Translations under genes and position numbers: made by a program | NCBI GenBank assembly: GCA_028714075.1 | Contig: JAQTMZ010000009.1 | Coordinates: 62,001-126,000 of the forward strand | Direction: 5' to 3' | DNA length: 64,000 nt | Origin: Gallionella sp. | GTDB lineage: Bacteria > Pseudomonadota > Gammaproteobacteria > Burkholderiales > Gallionellaceae | Notes under the pieces: generated by a model | Seen by the model: only the letters and a program-made list of their open reading frames with translations | The model's database searches: none | What the model was told of the DNA's origin: nothing | Part shown: positions 37,091 through 47,763 of the stretch, one piece after another | Layout of the letters: every line of letters starts with the position of its first letter | How positions within the stretch are numbered: the stretch's first letter is position 1

Positions 37091-39688
37091 ATGAGTACAA
37101 ATTTTCAGATACGCAAAGTGGCGGTGCTGGGCGCGGGGGTGATGGGCGCGCAGATCGCCGCACACATGGTCAACGCCAACGTGCCGACCATCCTGTTCGA
37201 TCTGGCGGCGCGCGAAGGCGACCCGAACAGTATCGTCAACAAGGCGCTGGACGGCCTGAAAAAACTCGACCCCAGCCCGCTGTCCAGCCCTGCAAAAATC
37301 ACCTTTATCCAGTCGGCCAATTACGACCAGCACCTCGACCAGTTGCGCGACTGCGATCTGGTCATCGAGGCGATTGCCGAGCGCATCGACTGGAAATCCG
37401 ACCTGTACCGCAAGGTCGCGCCGCACCTTGGCGAGCGCACCATCTTCGCCAGCAACACTTCCGGCCTGTCGATCAACCAACTGGCCGAAGCGTTCCCCGA
37501 GCATCTGCGCCACCGCTTCTGCGGCATCCACTTCTTCAACCCGCCGCGCTACATGCATCTGGTCGAGCTGATCCCCTGCGTCGGCACCGAGGCGGCGCTG
37601 CTCAATCACCTTGAAGAATTTCTCGTCTCCACATTGGGCAAGGGCGTGGTGCGCGCCAAGGACACGCCCAACTTCATCGCCAACCGCATCGGCGTGTTCT
37701 CCATGCTGGCGACCAAGCATCATGCGGCCGCGTACAACCTCGGCTTCGACACCGTGGACGCGCTCACCGGGCGCTATCTCGGTCGCCCCAAGAGCGCCAC
37801 CTTCCGCACGCTGGACGTGGTCGGCCTCGACGTGTTCGCGCACGTGGTCAACACCATGCGCGAAAACCTGACCGACGACCCGTGGCACAAGCATTTCGAA
37901 TTGCCGGACTGGTTCAACCGCCTGGTCGATCAGGGTGCGCTGGGGCAGAAGACCAAGCGCGGCATCTACCAGAAAATCGGCACGGAAATCCATGTGCTGG
38001 ATCTGCACACCGACACTTACCGCCTTTCCGAGGGCAAGGTGGACGACGGCGTGAAGGCGATCCTGCGTGAGCGCGACTGGGGCAAGAAGCTCCACGACCT
38101 GCGCGTCTGCGCGCATCCGCAGGCGCAGTTCCTGTGGGCGACATTCCGCGACGTATTCCACTATTGCGCCTTGCAGCTGGAGCATATCGCCAACAACGCG
38201 CGCGACCTCGACTTCGCGGTGCGCTGGGGCTTCGGTTGGGACAGCGGCCCGTTCGAAATCTGGCAGGCGGCGGGCTGGCAGAAGGTCGTCGGCTGGATCG
38301 AAGACGAGCGCGCGCAGGGCAAGACCATGTCCGATGCCAAACTGCCGAAATGGGCGGTAGAGCCGGCGCGCACAGGTGTTCACACCCCGCTGGGTTCTTA
38401 TGCACCCTCTCCCTCCGCTACGCTCCACCCTCTCCCGCGTGCGGGAGAGGGAAAACCAAACTCCCCTCGCCCCTCAGTGGGAGAGGGGCGGGGGGAGAGG
38501 GGTGGTTCCGGCAGCTATCAGCAGCGCTCCGGGCTTCCCGTCTACCAGCGCCAGTTATTTCCCGACCGTCTGCTCGGCGAAGAGGCCGGTTACAGCGAAA
38601 CCATTTTCGAGACCGGCGACGTGCGCCTGTGGCACACCGGCGATGACATCGCGATACTCAGCTTCAAGACCAAGATGCATGCGATCAGCAACGAAGTGTT
38701 GGACGGCATCCTGCGCGCCGTGGACGAGGCCGAGGCGCACTTTCGCGCGCTGGTCATCTGGCAAACCGAAGTGCCGTTCTCCGCCGGGGCGCACCTGCTG
38801 CAACTGATGCAGGGCGTGCAGGAAAGCAGCGAAGCGCCGCCCGCAGGATTGTTCGACAAACTCAAGGGCGCGGCGCAGCGCGTGAAATACACCGTCGCGG
38901 GCGGCGGCGGGCTGGGCGAAGTGCTCAACGCCGCCACCGGCAACGTGCCGCATGTCGAAGCCGTGGTTGCCAAATTCCAGCAAGTGTCGCAGCGCCTGCG
39001 CTACGCGCAGGTGCCCACCATCGCGGCGGTGTACGGCCTGGCGCTCGGCGGCGGCTGCGAATTCTCGATCCACTGCACGCGCATCGTCGCCAGCCTGGAA
39101 ACCTACATCGGCCTGGTCGAAGTCGGCGTCGGCGTGCTGCCCGCAGGCGGCGGCTGCAAGGAAATGACGCTGCGCGCGGCGAACGAGGCGCGCCATTTTG
39201 GAGGCGCGAGCGGCGACATCTTCCCTTACCTCAAACGCTACTTCCAGCAGATCGCGATGGGCGAAGTCGCCAAGAGCGCCGAGCTCGCGCGCGACATGGG
39301 CTACCTCAGGCCGTCGGATCGCATCGTGCTGAACCAGTATGAGCTGCTGCATGTCGCCAAGGAAGAAGCCCGCGCGCTCACCGCTACCGCCTACCGCCCG
39401 CCGTTGCAGCAGTGCCAGATACCCGTCGCCGGACGCACCGGCATCGCCACCCTCAAGGCCGCGATGATCAACCTGCTCGAAGGCGGCTTCATCTCCGAAC
39501 ACGACTACAACATCGGCTGCCGCATCGCCGAAACCATGTGCGGCGGCGACGTGGATGCGGGCAGCATGGTGGACGAGCAGTGGCTGCTCGATCTGGAACG
39601 TAAAAACTTCATGGAACTGCTGGCGACGCAAAAGACCCGTGACCGGGTGGAATATATGTTGAAGAGCGGGAAGCCGTTGCGGAATTAG
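37091..39688 (+). CDS. 3-hydroxyacyl-CoA dehydrogenase/enoyl-CoA hydratase fusion with in-frame repeat insertion
   Basis: VAVLGAGVMGAQIAAHMVNANVPTILFDL; IHFFNPPRYMHLVELIP; enoyl-CoA hydratase-like YGLALGGGCEFSIHC; low-complexity SYAPSPSATLHPLPRAGEGKPNSPRPSVGEGRGERGGSG in the linker. Confidence 0.93.
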   Translation: MSTNFQIRKVAVLGAGVMGAQIAAHMVNANVPTILFDLAAREGDPNSIVNKALDGLKKLDPSPLSSPAKITFIQSANYDQHLDQLRDCDLVIEAIAERIDWKSDLYRKVAPHLGERTIFASNTSGLSINQLAEAFPEHLRHRFCGIHFFNPPRYMHLVELIPCVGTEAALLNHLEEFLVSTLGKGVVRAKDTPNFIANRIGVFSMLATKHHAAAYNLGFDTVDALTGRYLGRPKSATFRTLDVVGLDVFAHVVNTMRENLTDDPWHKHFELPDWFNRLVDQGALGQKTKRGIYQKIGTEIHVLDLHTDTYRLSEGKVDDGVKAILRERDWGKKLHDLRVCAHPQAQFLWATFRDVFHYCALQLEHIANNARDLDFAVRWGFGWDSGPFEIWQAAGWQKVVGWIEDERAQGKTMSDAKLPKWAVEPARTGVHTPLGSYAPSPSATLHPLPRAGEGKPNSPRPSVGEGRGERGGSGSYQQRSGLPVYQRQLFPDRLLGEEAGYSETIFETGDVRLWHTGDDIAILSFKTKMHAISNEVLDGILRAVDEAEAHFRALVIWQTEVPFSAGAHLLQLMQGVQESSEAPPAGLFDKLKGAAQRVKYTVAGGGGLGEVLNAATGNVPHVEAVVAKFQQVSQRLRYAQVPTIAAVYGLALGGGCEFSIHCTRIVASLETYIGLVEVGVGVLPAGGGCKEMTLRAANEARHFGGASGDIFPYLKRYFQQIAMGEVAKSAELARDMGYLRPSDRIVLNQYELLHVAKEEARALTATAYRPPLQQCQIPVAGRTGIATLKAAMINLLEGGFISEHDYNIGCRIAETMCGGDVDAGSMVDEQWLLDLERKNFMELLATQKTRDRVEYMLKSGKPLRN
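38402..38504. repeat. Double palindromic repeat inside the fadB-like coding region (family D)
   Basis: CCCTCTCCCGCGTGCGGGAGAGGG followed by CTCCCCTCGCCCCTCAGTGGGAGAGGGGCGGGGGGAGAGGGG. Confidence 0.85.
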
Positions 39689-39699
39689 GAAATATTGAG

Positions 39700-40626
39700 A
39701 TGATGTATTTGGGAATCGACCAGAGTTCAGAATTGATTTATCAAGGTAGTAGCACGTTTGGGGCATGTGTTGTTTGGCCTAATCCAATTGTTACTCCAGT
39801 AAGTTTTGTTTCGACAGGAGAGCAAGAATTAAAACTTGCGAAGCTCGGAAGTAGTAGCGACGCAAATACTATTTTTAGGGAAGATGCGTTCGACCCAATT
39901 ACGAGAATACGCAGAGGCCGATTTTATTCGATTGCCAGCAATGGATCGACTCAAGAATGGCAGATTATTGTTGTGCCGCCCGTCCAAGCCTTTCCAGGTG
40001 AGATTAATGAAAATCGCCCTGATTTAGCCAGAAAAACAGCTCGTACTTTCTACCCATGTCGTGTTTCTACAAAAATATCGGAAGCAGGTGGTAATCAATT
40101 ATTAGTTGCGCTAGGAACTGATCAAGCATCAACACTTTGGATGGTTGTGAATGTTGAAACCATACATACTGGCGAGGAATTGGTGACTCTGAAAGCAAGG
40201 CAAAGTTTTGGAGTTTTACCCAAAATAGATTGGGAGCAGCTACCTGATAAGAGCGGCTTGGTAAAAGGGAAAATTGATGAACTACTAAATGATGTTCATC
40301 GTGCAGGAGCGGAATCAATTGTGGATCGTGCGCGTGAAGCAGCAACGGCGATTCTTAGTGCGCATCTGCAAAGTGAAGGGGTGGCAGAGGCAAGTGGCAA
40401 AGATTTGGGGGCGCTGATTGATTTACTAGAAAAACGAAATGGCAAGAATAGCCAGCGCATTGTGAGATGTGCAGCAGAAATCCCACAGCGACTGCATTCT
40501 CGAGTCAAACATTCTGAGCAGGAGAAGCACGATAATCTTCGTCCTATTCGCGAACAAGATGCGGAGTTAGCTGTTCAATGTATCGGTGTGATGTTGTGTG
40601 ATCTTGGTTGGGGTCGGTGGGTTTAA
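39700..40626 (+). CDS. hypothetical protein, AT-rich, inserted between beta-oxidation genes
   Basis: 308-aa ORF with SD AGGA; lower GC than flanks; no family recognised. Confidence 0.7.
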   Translation: MMYLGIDQSSELIYQGSSTFGACVVWPNPIVTPVSFVSTGEQELKLAKLGSSSDANTIFREDAFDPITRIRRGRFYSIASNGSTQEWQIIVVPPVQAFPGEINENRPDLARKTARTFYPCRVSTKISEAGGNQLLVALGTDQASTLWMVVNVETIHTGEELVTLKARQSFGVLPKIDWEQLPDKSGLVKGKIDELLNDVHRAGAESIVDRAREAATAILSAHLQSEGVAEASGKDLGALIDLLEKRNGKNSQRIVRCAAEIPQRLHSRVKHSEQEKHDNLRPIREQDAELAVQCIGVMLCDLGWGRWV

Positions 40627-40739
40627 GATAGACAAACGGGGTGATATGGGGGCAGCATCGCATTCTTGATTCTTGAAATGAGAATGCCAAATCCGTGATG
40701 CTGATTTTGCGCATAACAGTGATGCATCACGTTTTGTAG

Positions 40740-40759
40740 GGGCGTATGGCAATACGCCC
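40740..40759. repeat. Small palindrome upstream of fadA
   Basis: GGGCGTATGGCAATACGCCC. Confidence 0.6.
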
Positions 40760-40809
40760 TATGTAGGTAACACAACCGAATTTCATTCGCCAAAAATTGA
40801 GAGGTCGTT

Positions 40810-42009
<1,200 letters not shown>

Positions 42010-42041
42010 GCCTGTTGTAGAGTCAGCCAATAAATAGTGTG

Positions 42042-42121
42042 CCGTTCGCCCTGATTCCTTCGATAAACTCAGGAGAGCCTTGTCGAAGGGATATGTGGTT
42101 CGACAGGCTCACCACGAACGG
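42042..42121. repeat. Intergenic inverted repeat, family C copy 3
   Basis: CCGTTCGCCCTGATTCCTTCGATAAACTCAGG...CTTGTCGAAGGG...GGTTCGACAGGCTCACCACGAACGG. Confidence 0.8.
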
Positions 42122-42172
42122 ATTTCAATCTTTTTAATAACCGTCTCAATAGCCGTGATTTAAGTGGGCAGG

Positions 42173-42736
42173 ATGAAAAAACTAATCGCATTGTTCTTGC
42201 TGTTCCTGACCGCACAGGCGTTTGCCGTTGAGGTGGCCGGGGTAAAGCTGGCGGACAGCGCGCATTTCGGCAGCCGCGATTTGCAGCTCAATGGTGCCGG
42301 GGTGCGCAGCAGATTTTTCTTCGATTTGTATATCGCGGCGCTCTATCTGCCCGAGAAAAGCACCAGCGCGGCGGCGGTGCTGGCCGACGGCGGCGAGAAG
42401 CGCATGGCGCTGCATTTGCTGGTCGACATCGGCGCGAATCGCCTGCTCAGCGGGCTGAGCAGTGCCATCGCGGCCAACCATACCCCCGCCGAATTGAACG
42501 CGCTGGATGCGCCGCTCAAGGAATTCTCCGCGATCTTTCACGTTATCGATGAAATGAAAAAGGGCGACATCATCACGCTGGATTATCTGCCGGGCAGCGG
42601 CACGCAGGTCGGTCTAAACGGCGTGGCGAAGGGCACGGTCGGCGGCGCACCGTTCAACAGCGCGCTGCTGAAAGTCTGGCTGGGCGATAAGCCGGCGCAG
42701 GCCGATCTCAAACAAAAATTGTTGGGCGGGCCGTAG
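42173..42736 (+). CDS. chalcone isomerase-like exported protein
   Basis: Signal peptide LIALFLLFLTAQAFA; VRSRFFFDLYIAALYLPEKS; HVIDEMKKGDIITLDYLPGSGTQVGLNG. Confidence 0.82.
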   Translation: MKKLIALFLLFLTAQAFAVEVAGVKLADSAHFGSRDLQLNGAGVRSRFFFDLYIAALYLPEKSTSAAAVLADGGEKRMALHLLVDIGANRLLSGLSSAIAANHTPAELNALDAPLKEFSAIFHVIDEMKKGDIITLDYLPGSGTQVGLNGVAKGTVGGAPFNSALLKVWLGDKPAQADLKQKLLGGP

Positions 42737-42737
42737 G

Positions 42738-44012
42738 ATGACGCTTCCTGCCTCAACGGCTGAAACGCTGAATGGCGATTGCCGCGCAGCCATGCTGGAT
42801 CGCGCCGCGCTGCAATACGCGCTGCAGGCGCAGGGTGCGGCGTGGCACAGTCTGGTGGCGGAGCGTTGCCCGCATCTGTTTGCCGCGGTGCCGGTGTTCA
42901 TCACGGCTGCGCAAATGCGGCAGATGCGCGACGTGATCGATGCGGTGGAGCGGGTAGTTGGGTTGCCGGGGTGGTCGCGCGACATCCCTCTCCCTAACCC
43001 TCTCCCGCAAGCGGGAGAGGGGACTATCGTTGCCTGTCCGGCGCCAGGAAATTGTCTTGGCGTGTTCTTCGGCTACGACTTTCATCTCAACAGCGACGGC
43101 GCGCATTTGATTGAAATCAACAGCAATGCGGGCGGCGGATTTTTGAATGCACTGCTGCTCGACAGCCAGCGCGACGCCGGTTTACCCGGCAAGGCGGTCG
43201 CCGTCGAAAACCTCAAACAGTCTTTTCTCAATATGTTCCGCAACGAGTGGCGGCTGGCGCGCGGCGCTGCACCGCTCCGCAGCATCGCCATCGTGGATGA
43301 GCAGCCGGAGGGGCAATACCTCTATCCCGAATTTCTGTGGGCAAAAAATCTGTTCGAGCATGCCATGATTGCGGCGCACATCGTTGATCCATCTGCGCTG
43401 CAAGCGCGTGATGGCGGCTTGTACCTTGATGAGCAGAAGATCGACCTGGTGTACAACCGCCTGACGGATTTTTCGTTGCAGCGGCATCCCGTGTTGCGGC
43501 AGGCGTATCTGGAGGGCAGTGTGGTACTGACGCCCGATCCGGCGCACTACGCGCGCTATGCTGACAAGCGCAACCTCGCGCGGCTGACCGATGCGGACGG
43601 ACTGCGTGCGCTCGGCGCGAACGAGGCCGACATCGCCGCCTTGCAGGGCGGAATCCCGCACGCCCGGCAGGTGGAGGCGGCGGATCAGGAGCAATGGTGG
43701 GCGGAGCGCAAGCAGTGGTTCTTCAAGCCGGACAGCGGCTATGGCAGCAAGGGCGCGTATCGCGGCGAAAAGCTGACCCGGCGCGTGTTCGACGAGATCA
43801 TGCAGGGCGGTTATGTCGCGCAAAAACTGGCCGCACCCGGCGAGCGTACGGTGTGCGTGAACGATGCCGAACCCGTTGCGCTCAAGTACGACGTGCGCTG
43901 CTATGTTTATGCCGGGCAGATGCAACTGGTCGCGGCGCGGCTCTACCAGGGCCAGACCACCAACTTCCGCACGCCGGGCGGCGGCTTTGCGCTGGTGCGT
44001 GTTGTAGAATGA
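42738..44012 (+). CDS. ATP-grasp-like protein with in-frame repeat insertion
   Basis: HLIEINSNAGGGFLNALLLD; WFFKPDSGYGSKGAYRG; VAQKLAAPGERT; inserted PLPNPLPQAGEG. Confidence 0.75.
   Translation: MTLPASTAETLNGDCRAAMLDRAALQYALQAQGAAWHSLVAERCPHLFAAVPVFITAAQMRQMRDVIDAVERVVGLPGWSRDIPLPNPLPQAGEGTIVACPAPGNCLGVFFGYDFHLNSDGAHLIEINSNAGGGFLNALLLDSQRDAGLPGKAVAVENLKQSFLNMFRNEWRLARGAAPLRSIAIVDEQPEGQYLYPEFLWAKNLFEHAMIAAHIVDPSALQARDGGLYLDEQKIDLVYNRLTDFSLQRHPVLRQAYLEGSVVLTPDPAHYARYADKRNLARLTDADGLRALGANEADIAALQGGIPHARQVEAADQEQWWAERKQWFFKPDSGYGSKGAYRGEKLTRRVFDEIMQGGYVAQKLAAPGERTVCVNDAEPVALKYDVRCYVYAGQMQLVAARLYQGQTTNFRTPGGGFALVRVVE
42985..43022. repeat. Palindromic repeat inside the ATP-grasp coding region (family D)
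   Basis: CCCTCTCCCTAACCCTCTCCCGCAAGCGGGAGAGGGG. Confidence 0.85.
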
Positions 44013-44041
44013 CGGCGAAATAATAATCAACAATATTTCAT

Positions 44042-44425
44042 ATGACTCTTTACGCATTTCTCGCGGTAGGCATCGGCGCGGCACTCGGCGCGTGGCTGCG
44101 CTGGGGGTTCGGGCTGTGGTTCAATCCGCTGCTGCCGGAATTGCCGCTCGGCACGCTCGCGGCCAATCTGGTCGGCGGTTATATGATCGGGCTGGCAATC
44201 GCGTTCTTCCTACAGCATCCGGCGCTGTCGCCGGAATGGCGGCTGCTCATCATCACCGGCTTTCTCGGCGGGCTGACCACTTTTTCCACGTTCTCGGCGG
44301 AAACCGTCACGCTGTTGTTGCGCGGGCAGTATGCGTGGGGAGCGGGTATTATAGCGGCGCACCTCGGCGGCTCGCTGCTGATGACGGTGCTGGGTATCCA
44401 GACTTTCAAATGGCTTCAGAACTAG
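44042..44425 (+). CDS. crcB: fluoride efflux transporter CrcB
   Basis: [56 protein letters not shown]. Confidence 0.95.
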   Translation: MTLYAFLAVGIGAALGAWLRWGFGLWFNPLLPELPLGTLAANLVGGYMIGLAIAFFLQHPALSPEWRLLIITGFLGGLTTFSTFSAETVTLLLRGQYAWGAGIIAAHLGGSLLMTVLGIQTFKWLQN

Positions 44426-44437
44426 GGGGGGACAAAA

Positions 44438-44743
44438 ATGGATCAGCTCACTTTTTATGTCACTGAAAAACAGCTCTACGGCGGCATGCCTTTGTATGAA
44501 TGGCTGCTCGAAGAGGCCAAGGCGCTCGGGATTCATGGCGGTTCGGCATTCCGCGCCATTGCCGGGTTCGGGCGGCACGGCAGGCTGCGCGAGGAGACTT
44601 TTTTCGAGCTTGCCGGAGAGCTGGCGGTGAAGGTGGAATTCGTTCTGGACGACAATCTCGCCGAGCAGATCATGAAACGGGTGCGCGCGCAGAATCTGGA
44701 TGTGTTTTATGTGCGCTATAAAGTTGAATCCGGAATTGTTTAA
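44438..44743 (+). CDS. DUF190 domain protein
   Basis: TEKQLYGGMPLYEWLLEEAKALGIHGGSAFRAIAGFGRHG; immediately follows crcB. Confidence 0.85.
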   Translation: MDQLTFYVTEKQLYGGMPLYEWLLEEAKALGIHGGSAFRAIAGFGRHGRLREETFFELAGELAVKVEFVLDDNLAEQIMKRVRAQNLDVFYVRYKVESGIV

Positions 44744-44757
44744 AGGAGGTTAGCGCC

Positions 44758-45321
44758 ATGAGCCAATCAACTTTGATGCGGTGGTCTGTAATGTTCGGAT
44801 TGTTGTTGCCGTCTTTTGCCTATGCGCATGTCGGCATCGGAGAACACGGCGGTTTCCTGCATGGCCTCATGCATCCGGCCAGCGGTCTGGATCACGTTTG
44901 CGCGATGCTGGCAGTCGGGCTGTGGGCGGCGCAGATGGGCGGGCGTTCCATGTGGGCAGTGCCGCTCACCTTTGTCGGCGTGATGGCGTTGGGCATCGGC
45001 CTGCCGTTTGTCGAACAGGGCATCGTGCTGTCGGTGCTGCTATTGGGTGTGCTGGTTGCCGCGTCGGTGCGTCTGCCGCTGTGGTTGAGCGGCAGTGTGG
45101 TTGGACTGTTCGCGCTGTGGCATGGTCATGCGCACGGTGCCGAGATGCCGGAGCCGGCTTCCGGTATGGCTTACGCGCTGGGCTTCATGCTGGCGACCGC
45201 GTCGCTGCATGCCGCCGGCATCGCGTTTGGTCTGGGTATGCAACGCCTGTCACACAAACGGCTGGTTCATGCGGCCGGTGCGGGCATCGCATTGTGCGGA
45301 GTGTACCTGGCGGTGGCGTAA
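44758..45321 (+). CDS. HupE/UreJ family protein
   Basis: HVGIGEHGGFLHGLMHPASGLDHVCAMLAVGLWAAQMGG; multiple TM segments. Confidence 0.9.
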   Translation: MSQSTLMRWSVMFGLLLPSFAYAHVGIGEHGGFLHGLMHPASGLDHVCAMLAVGLWAAQMGGRSMWAVPLTFVGVMALGIGLPFVEQGIVLSVLLLGVLVAASVRLPLWLSGSVVGLFALWHGHAHGAEMPEPASGMAYALGFMLATASLHAAGIAFGLGMQRLSHKRLVHAAGAGIALCGVYLAVA

Positions 45322-45357
45322 CTGCTTGCGCCTGCCCTGCAAACCCTGAATATTTTC

Positions 45358-46314
45358 ATGAAGCAAGGCAGCTACACGCAAGCGCTGGAGTGGTTGAAAA
45401 CCAATCCGTCCTTCGACGAGCTTTGCGCCAGATATCCGCAAGACTGGGCAGCGGTGCAGCAGGATGTTTCCGCCATTATCGGGCGCGGCGTGGCGGCAGA
45501 ATTGAAGGCGTATCTGGAGCGCCTGTCCGCGCCGGTAGCGCCGCTCAAACCCTCCCATACAAAGCAGCACAGCGGCCAAGCGGCAGAAGCCGCGCTGTCG
45601 CAATTTGTCCGCAGCCGCATGGCCCATGAGGCCGTCAAAAAACTTTGTTTGTCCACCTTGGCCGCAGACACCGGGGTAACCAAAGGCAAGCTGCGCTTCA
45701 ACCTGTTCAACGGCTATGTCGCGCAGAAGCTGCTGTTTGCCAGCGGGCTGGAGCGCAAGCCGGTTTCCCTGTTCTGGTTCCGCCTGCTCTGGCCGCTGGT
45801 GTGGCAGAAGAAGCGGCTGATGCCGCTGGTGCAGCCGAAGGGAATTTATTGTTTCTATTCGCGCGAACTGATCGAAGCGCTGGCCGAAATGATCGGATCC
45901 CGAAGCTGTCTGGAGATCGGCGCGGGAGACGGCACCCTGTCGCGTTTTTTAAAAACTCGGGGTGTGCCAATAACCGCGACGGACAACCATAGCTGGAACA
46001 ATGCGGTGGCATATTCGGATGAAGTCATCAAGCTTGATGCGCGGGAGGCGCTCGGCAGCTACGCGCCCGAGGTGGTCATCTGCTCGTGGCCGCCGTCGCA
46101 GAATGATTTTGAACGCCAGGTATTCAATACCCCCGGCGTGCAGCTTTACATCGTCATCGGCAGCCGCCACCAGTTTGCGTTCGGCAACTGGGGCGACTAC
46201 AGAAAGCAATCATCTTTTGATCTTGAGGAAGATAAAAAACTGGGCGCGCTGGCCTTGCCCCCCGAACTGGAATCCGCCGTTTATGTGTTCCGGAGAAAAC
46301 CGGATGCGGTTTGA
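45358..46314 (+). CDS. SAM-dependent methyltransferase-like protein
   Basis: CLEIGAGDGTLSRFLKTRGVPITATDNHSW resembles class I MTase motif I; remainder unrecognised. Confidence 0.65.
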   Translation: MKQGSYTQALEWLKTNPSFDELCARYPQDWAAVQQDVSAIIGRGVAAELKAYLERLSAPVAPLKPSHTKQHSGQAAEAALSQFVRSRMAHEAVKKLCLSTLAADTGVTKGKLRFNLFNGYVAQKLLFASGLERKPVSLFWFRLLWPLVWQKKRLMPLVQPKGIYCFYSRELIEALAEMIGSRSCLEIGAGDGTLSRFLKTRGVPITATDNHSWNNAVAYSDEVIKLDAREALGSYAPEVVICSWPPSQNDFERQVFNTPGVQLYIVIGSRHQFAFGNWGDYRKQSSFDLEEDKKLGALALPPELESAVYVFRRKPDAV

Positions 46315-46348
46315 GGGTGTCTGTCACGAGTAATGGAGAGTCAATAAA

Positions 46349-47311
46349 ATGAACCATGACGTTTTCAACGGCGATGCGGACGGCCTCTGCGCGCTGCACC
46401 AACTGAGGCTGGCTTTTCCCGCAGCGAATAACCTGGTCACCGGCACCAAGCGCGATATCGACCTGCTACAGTACGTGGATGCCGGCCCCGGCGATGAGGT
46501 GACGGTGCTCGATCTGGCCCTGAACAATAACCGGGATGCCTTGCTGGCGATGCTCGGCAGGGGAGCGAAGGTGCAATATTTCGACCATCATGTTGCGCGG
46601 GATATTCCCGATCATCCCAACCTGAGCGCAATGATCGACACCAGCCCGGATACCTGCGCCAGCCTGCTGGTAAATCAACACCTGTCCGGAAAATACCTGG
46701 TCTGGGGGATCGTCGGCGCGTTCGGCGACAATCTCCATGAAGCCGCGTGCAAGGCCGCCAAGCCGCTCGACCTCAACCTCCAGCAACTTGCCACGCTGTG
46801 CGAACTGGGCGAATACCTCAACTACAACAGCTACGGAGAGTCGGTGGAGGACCTGCATTTCCATCCGGCGGAGCTGTACCGCATCATGCATCAACAAGAA
46901 GACCCGTTCGTCTTTATTAACGAAAGCGGCATTTTTGAAACACTGAAGCAGGGGTACGCCCAGGATATGGCGCTTGCCCAAGCCATTCGCCCGGAATATG
47001 AAACCTCGAGCGGTGCAGCTTACATACTTCCCGCCGAATCGTGGAGCCGCCGCGTGAGCGGAGCTTTTGGCAACACACTTGCCAGCGCTTCCCGTGAGCG
47101 CGCGCACGCCGTGTTGACGCAACGTAGCGACGGCGCTTTTGTGGTGAGCGTGCGTGCTCCGCAGTCCACCAACAGCGGTGCCGATACACTGTGTTCGCGC
47201 TTCGCAACCGGCGGCGGCAGGAAGGGGGCGGCGGGAATCAACCGGCTTCCGCAAAGTGAATTGCCGAGATTCATGCAGGCATTCGACGAGGTATTTTCCG
47301 CCGTATCGTAA
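46349..47311 (+). CDS. DHH-family phosphoesterase-like protein
   Basis: HDVFNGDADGLCALHQL; VQYFDHHVARD. Confidence 0.75.
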   Translation: MNHDVFNGDADGLCALHQLRLAFPAANNLVTGTKRDIDLLQYVDAGPGDEVTVLDLALNNNRDALLAMLGRGAKVQYFDHHVARDIPDHPNLSAMIDTSPDTCASLLVNQHLSGKYLVWGIVGAFGDNLHEAACKAAKPLDLNLQQLATLCELGEYLNYNSYGESVEDLHFHPAELYRIMHQQEDPFVFINESGIFETLKQGYAQDMALAQAIRPEYETSSGAAYILPAESWSRRVSGAFGNTLASASRERAHAVLTQRSDGAFVVSVRAPQSTNSGADTLCSRFATGGGRKGAAGINRLPQSELPRFMQAFDEVFSAVS

Positions 47312-47362
47312 CTACCGGCCGCATGTCCGGCAAGGCCGGCTTCAACAAGGGAGAGCATAGTT

Positions 47363-47734
47363 ATGGGAAACAAAACCGAAATCAAATGGCTGGAGATTCC
47401 CGAGGAGCACAACTACCCTGCGGCGGAGTCTTATTTGAGCCTGATCCATGATGCGCAAACCGCGGCCAGCCTCACCCAGCAATTGAAGCAGGCGCCGGTG
47501 TCCAGCTTCAAGGCCAAGGATATTTTCAGGGCTTCCGGCATGTCTTTATTGGGGATCAGCAATTCCCATGTGGAAAAAGACCGCAAGAAAATCTTGGCCG
47601 GACACGCCCTCTCGCCATTGCTTCTGGTAAGAGATAAAGCCAACGGCAAGGTCGTGATTGCCGATGGCTATCACCGCATGTGCTCGGTATACGGGTTCGA
47701 TGAAGACACCGTTATTCCGTGCAAGATCGTTTGA
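47363..47734 (+). CDS. ParB/Srx-like conserved hypothetical protein
   Basis: ALSPLLLVRDKANGKVVIADGYHRMCSVYGFDED. Confidence 0.65.
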   Translation: MGNKTEIKWLEIPEEHNYPAAESYLSLIHDAQTAASLTQQLKQAPVSSFKAKDIFRASGMSLLGISNSHVEKDRKKILAGHALSPLLLVRDKANGKVVIADGYHRMCSVYGFDEDTVIPCKIV

Positions 47735-47763
47735 ATATTTTTTGAATCAATGCGGGACAGGCA

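Noticed and set aside
42042-42121. CRISPR-like appearance of repeated short motifs across 34-42 kb
   Set aside because: Copies are kilobases apart and are inverted repeats, not regularly spaced direct repeats; no cas genes.
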